From NCBI GenBank assembly GCA_030151925.1, contig JASLCY010000007.1, positions 1 to 7,908 on the forward strand: a stretch of 7,908 bases of DNA, written 5' to 3'. A program made the translations under genes and the position numbers. This DNA is from Oligoflexus sp. (lineage in GTDB: Bacteria > Bdellovibrionota_B > Oligoflexia > Oligoflexales > Oligoflexaceae). Shown here one piece after another: positions 6,572 to 7,908 of the stretch. Each line of letters starts with the position of its first letter. Position 1 is the stretch's first letter. The notes beneath the pieces were generated by a model. That model did not search any database. It was given only the letters and a program-made list of their open reading frames with translations, and was not told the DNA's origin.

Positions 6572-7908
6572 TTACTCGTTGCCGCCCTGAGGCTCTACCG
6601 GAGGCTCGGGGATGTCGACCGGAGGCGGCTCGGCCGCTGGCGGAGGAGCCATCCCTTCGGAAGTCGCGCCCTCACCGCCCGCAGGAGGTACGCCGCCCGC
6701 AGGAGGAGTGCCGGCTGGGGTGCCGCTCGCGGGAGCGCCGCCGTTCACGCCGCTTTCAAAGCCGGTGACCGGCATAGGAACGGTCGTGCCTTCCTCTTTG
6801 CTGCTCTTGTCTTCAGGCTTTTCCTCGGGCGCCGCTTGAGCCGGTTGGCCCATGCCGCGGTCCTCGCGCATCTGACGACGGAGCTCTTCGTTATCCTTCT
6901 CTTCCAGGGCGTCCATCTCGTCGGGCTTGTACTGGCCCGCCGCGCGCGACGGCATCGCTTTGACGAAGTCGTCGTCCTCGTCGTTGCCGAAGGCGTTCGC
7001 CATCATCTCATCGCGCTCCGCGATCTTCTTATCATAGATCGCGGCGAGGTCGTTAGCGCCGTATACGACATGCGGCGTGAGGAAGATCATGAGGGACGTG
7101 TTCTCTTTCTGGATCGTGCTGTTGCGGAAGAGCCAGCCGAGGATGGGGATATCGCCGAGGAGCGGTATCTTCTGGAACACTTCGGTCTCGCGGCGTTTCA
7201 CGAGGCCGGAGACCACTACGGTCTGGCTGTTCTTGACCGTCACGAGCTGCTCGGACTGGCGTTTGTTGATCTTGGGGACGCCCGACTGGGAGTCGAGGCC
7301 GCCCTCGTTCGCTTCGAGCTTCACCTGCAGCGTCACGTAGTTGCCCGCGTGGCTGATGTTCGGCTTGATCTCGAGCGAGAGGTCGGCGTTCTCCTTCTCG
7401 ACCTTCTCGATCGCGCCCTGGCCGATCGCGGCGGAGGTCACCGCGGTCTTATAGAAGATGGTGTCGCCGACCACGATCTTCGCCACTTCGTTGTTCGAGG
7501 TGAGAAGGTGCGGGCTCGACAGCACGCGCGTGTTCGAATCCGCTTTGAGCATCGTGATGAGGCCCGCCGGGTTCACGTCGCCGATGCCGGGGATGTTGAT
7601 CTTGTGGCCCGAGAGGACGCCGATCGTGAAGTCGCTGCCGAGGGCGTTCGCCACCGCGAGCTTGTTCGCGTCGGTCGCCGTCGCGCCGGCCGCCGTGGTG
7701 GAACCGCCGACGATGATAGGAGCGACCTGCTTACCCTGCCAGCCGTAGGCCTGAACGGTCTGGCCGTTCTTGTTGCCGAGGAGGAGGGAGGAGCCGAAGT
7801 TGAAGTTGTTCGCGAGGTTCACGTCGAGGATATCGGCTTCGACGTAGACCTGGGGACGACGACGGTCGAGCTTGCGGATGATGCCGTTCACCGCTTCGTA
7901 CGAAGCGC
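6572..7908 (-). CDS. gspD: Type II secretion system secretin GspD (5'-truncated by window edge)
   Basis: GspD forms the multimeric outer-membrane channel through which folded exoproteins leave the periplasm. The frame is open to the window edge, giving 444 visible codons; the signal peptide and N0-N2 domains lie outside. The start of the visible part, with LDRRRPQVYVEADILDVN, matches the N3/secretin boundary. The secretin domain follows: LKADSNTRVLSSPHLLTSNN at visible residues 120-139, then the C-terminal signature IPLLGDIPILGWLFRNS at about 247-263 and LMIFLTPHVV at about 272-281. After this comes a tail of about 160 residues in place of a short pilotin-binding S domain: an acidic, charged stretch, then a Pro/Gly/Ala-rich segment with PPAGG repeats. 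A GTG at 7891 is internal, because homology to the family continues upstream of it. It is followed 30 nt later by gspE. Identification is certain; the role of the tail is unknown. Confidence 0.97.
   Translation of the reverse strand, partial: ASYEAVNGIIRKLDRRRPQVYVEADILDVNLANNFNFGSSLLLGNKNGQTVQAYGWQGKQVAPIIVGGSTTAAGATATDANKLAVANALGSDFTIGVLSGHKINIPGIGDVNPAGLITMLKADSNTRVLSSPHLLTSNNEVAKIVVGDTIFYKTAVTSAAIGQGAIEKVEKENADLSLEIKPNISHAGNYVTLQVKLEANEGGLDSQSGVPKINKRQSEQLVTVKNSQTVVVSGLVKRRETEVFQKIPLLGDIPILGWLFRNSTIQKENTSLMIFLTPHVVYGANDLAAIYDKKIAERDEMMANAFGNDEDDDFVKAMPSRAAGQYKPDEMDALEEKDNEELRRQMREDRGMGQPAQAAPEEKPEDKSSKEEGTTVPMPVTGFESGVNGGAPASGTPAGTPPAGGVPPAGGEGATSEGMAPPPAAEPPPVDIPEPPVEPQGGNE
6675..6706 (-). 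repeat. Short tandem repeat in the gspD tail
   Basis: The 14-mer CCGCCCGCAGGAGG (plus-strand sense) occurs at 6675-6688 and again at 6693-6706, an 18-nt period. On the coding strand this gives PPAGG-V-PPAGG within a Pro/Gly-rich segment. The period is a multiple of three, so copy-number change would keep the gspD frame. Confidence 0.75.

Overview
The window holds most of a type II secretion system (T2SS, general secretory pathway) operon. All genes lie on the minus strand, so they are transcribed from high to low coordinates in the order gspD (5' end outside the window), gspE, gspF, gspG, gspH, gspI, gspJ, gspK (3' end outside the window). This is the classical order D-E-F-G-H-I-J-K. No RNA gene, insertion sequence, CRISPR array, phage or plasmid feature was seen. 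The plus strand carries many long open frames, but these read as antisense shadows of GC-rich codons.

The host must have two membranes, since it encodes an outer-membrane secretin. The DNA is moderately GC-rich. The long tail on GspD, the charged insertions in the minor pseudopilins and the GspG with Met at +1 suggest a lineage of the old Deltaproteobacteria (Myxococcota, Bdellovibrionota or a relative) rather than a gammaproteobacterium. This is an inference from style and should be tested by phylogeny.

Layout: gspD (6572-7908, partial) and gspE are 30 nt apart, and gspE and gspF are 7 nt apart. A 185-nt spacer with two hairpin-forming inverted repeats precedes gspG, which has the strongest ribosome-binding site in the window. 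A strong intrinsic terminator-like hairpin stands 9 nt after gspG. The minor pseudopilins gspH-gspI-gspJ-gspK then form a tight cluster, with a 26-nt overlap and gaps of 5 and 11 nt.

How they work together: GspE is the cytoplasmic ATPase. It drives, through the inner-membrane platform protein GspF, assembly of a periplasmic pseudopilus made mainly of GspG and capped by the GspH-I-J-K tip complex. The pseudopilus pushes folded exoproteins through the GspD secretin. The layout of the gspF-gspG-gspH region suggests that major pseudopilin expression is set separately from its neighbours. The system is ordinary in type. The points worth a second look are a Ser instead of Gly at the predicted cleavage site of GspI, the terminator and paired hairpins flanking gspG, the long acidic and Pro/Gly-rich tail of GspD, and the charged insertions in GspH and GspI.
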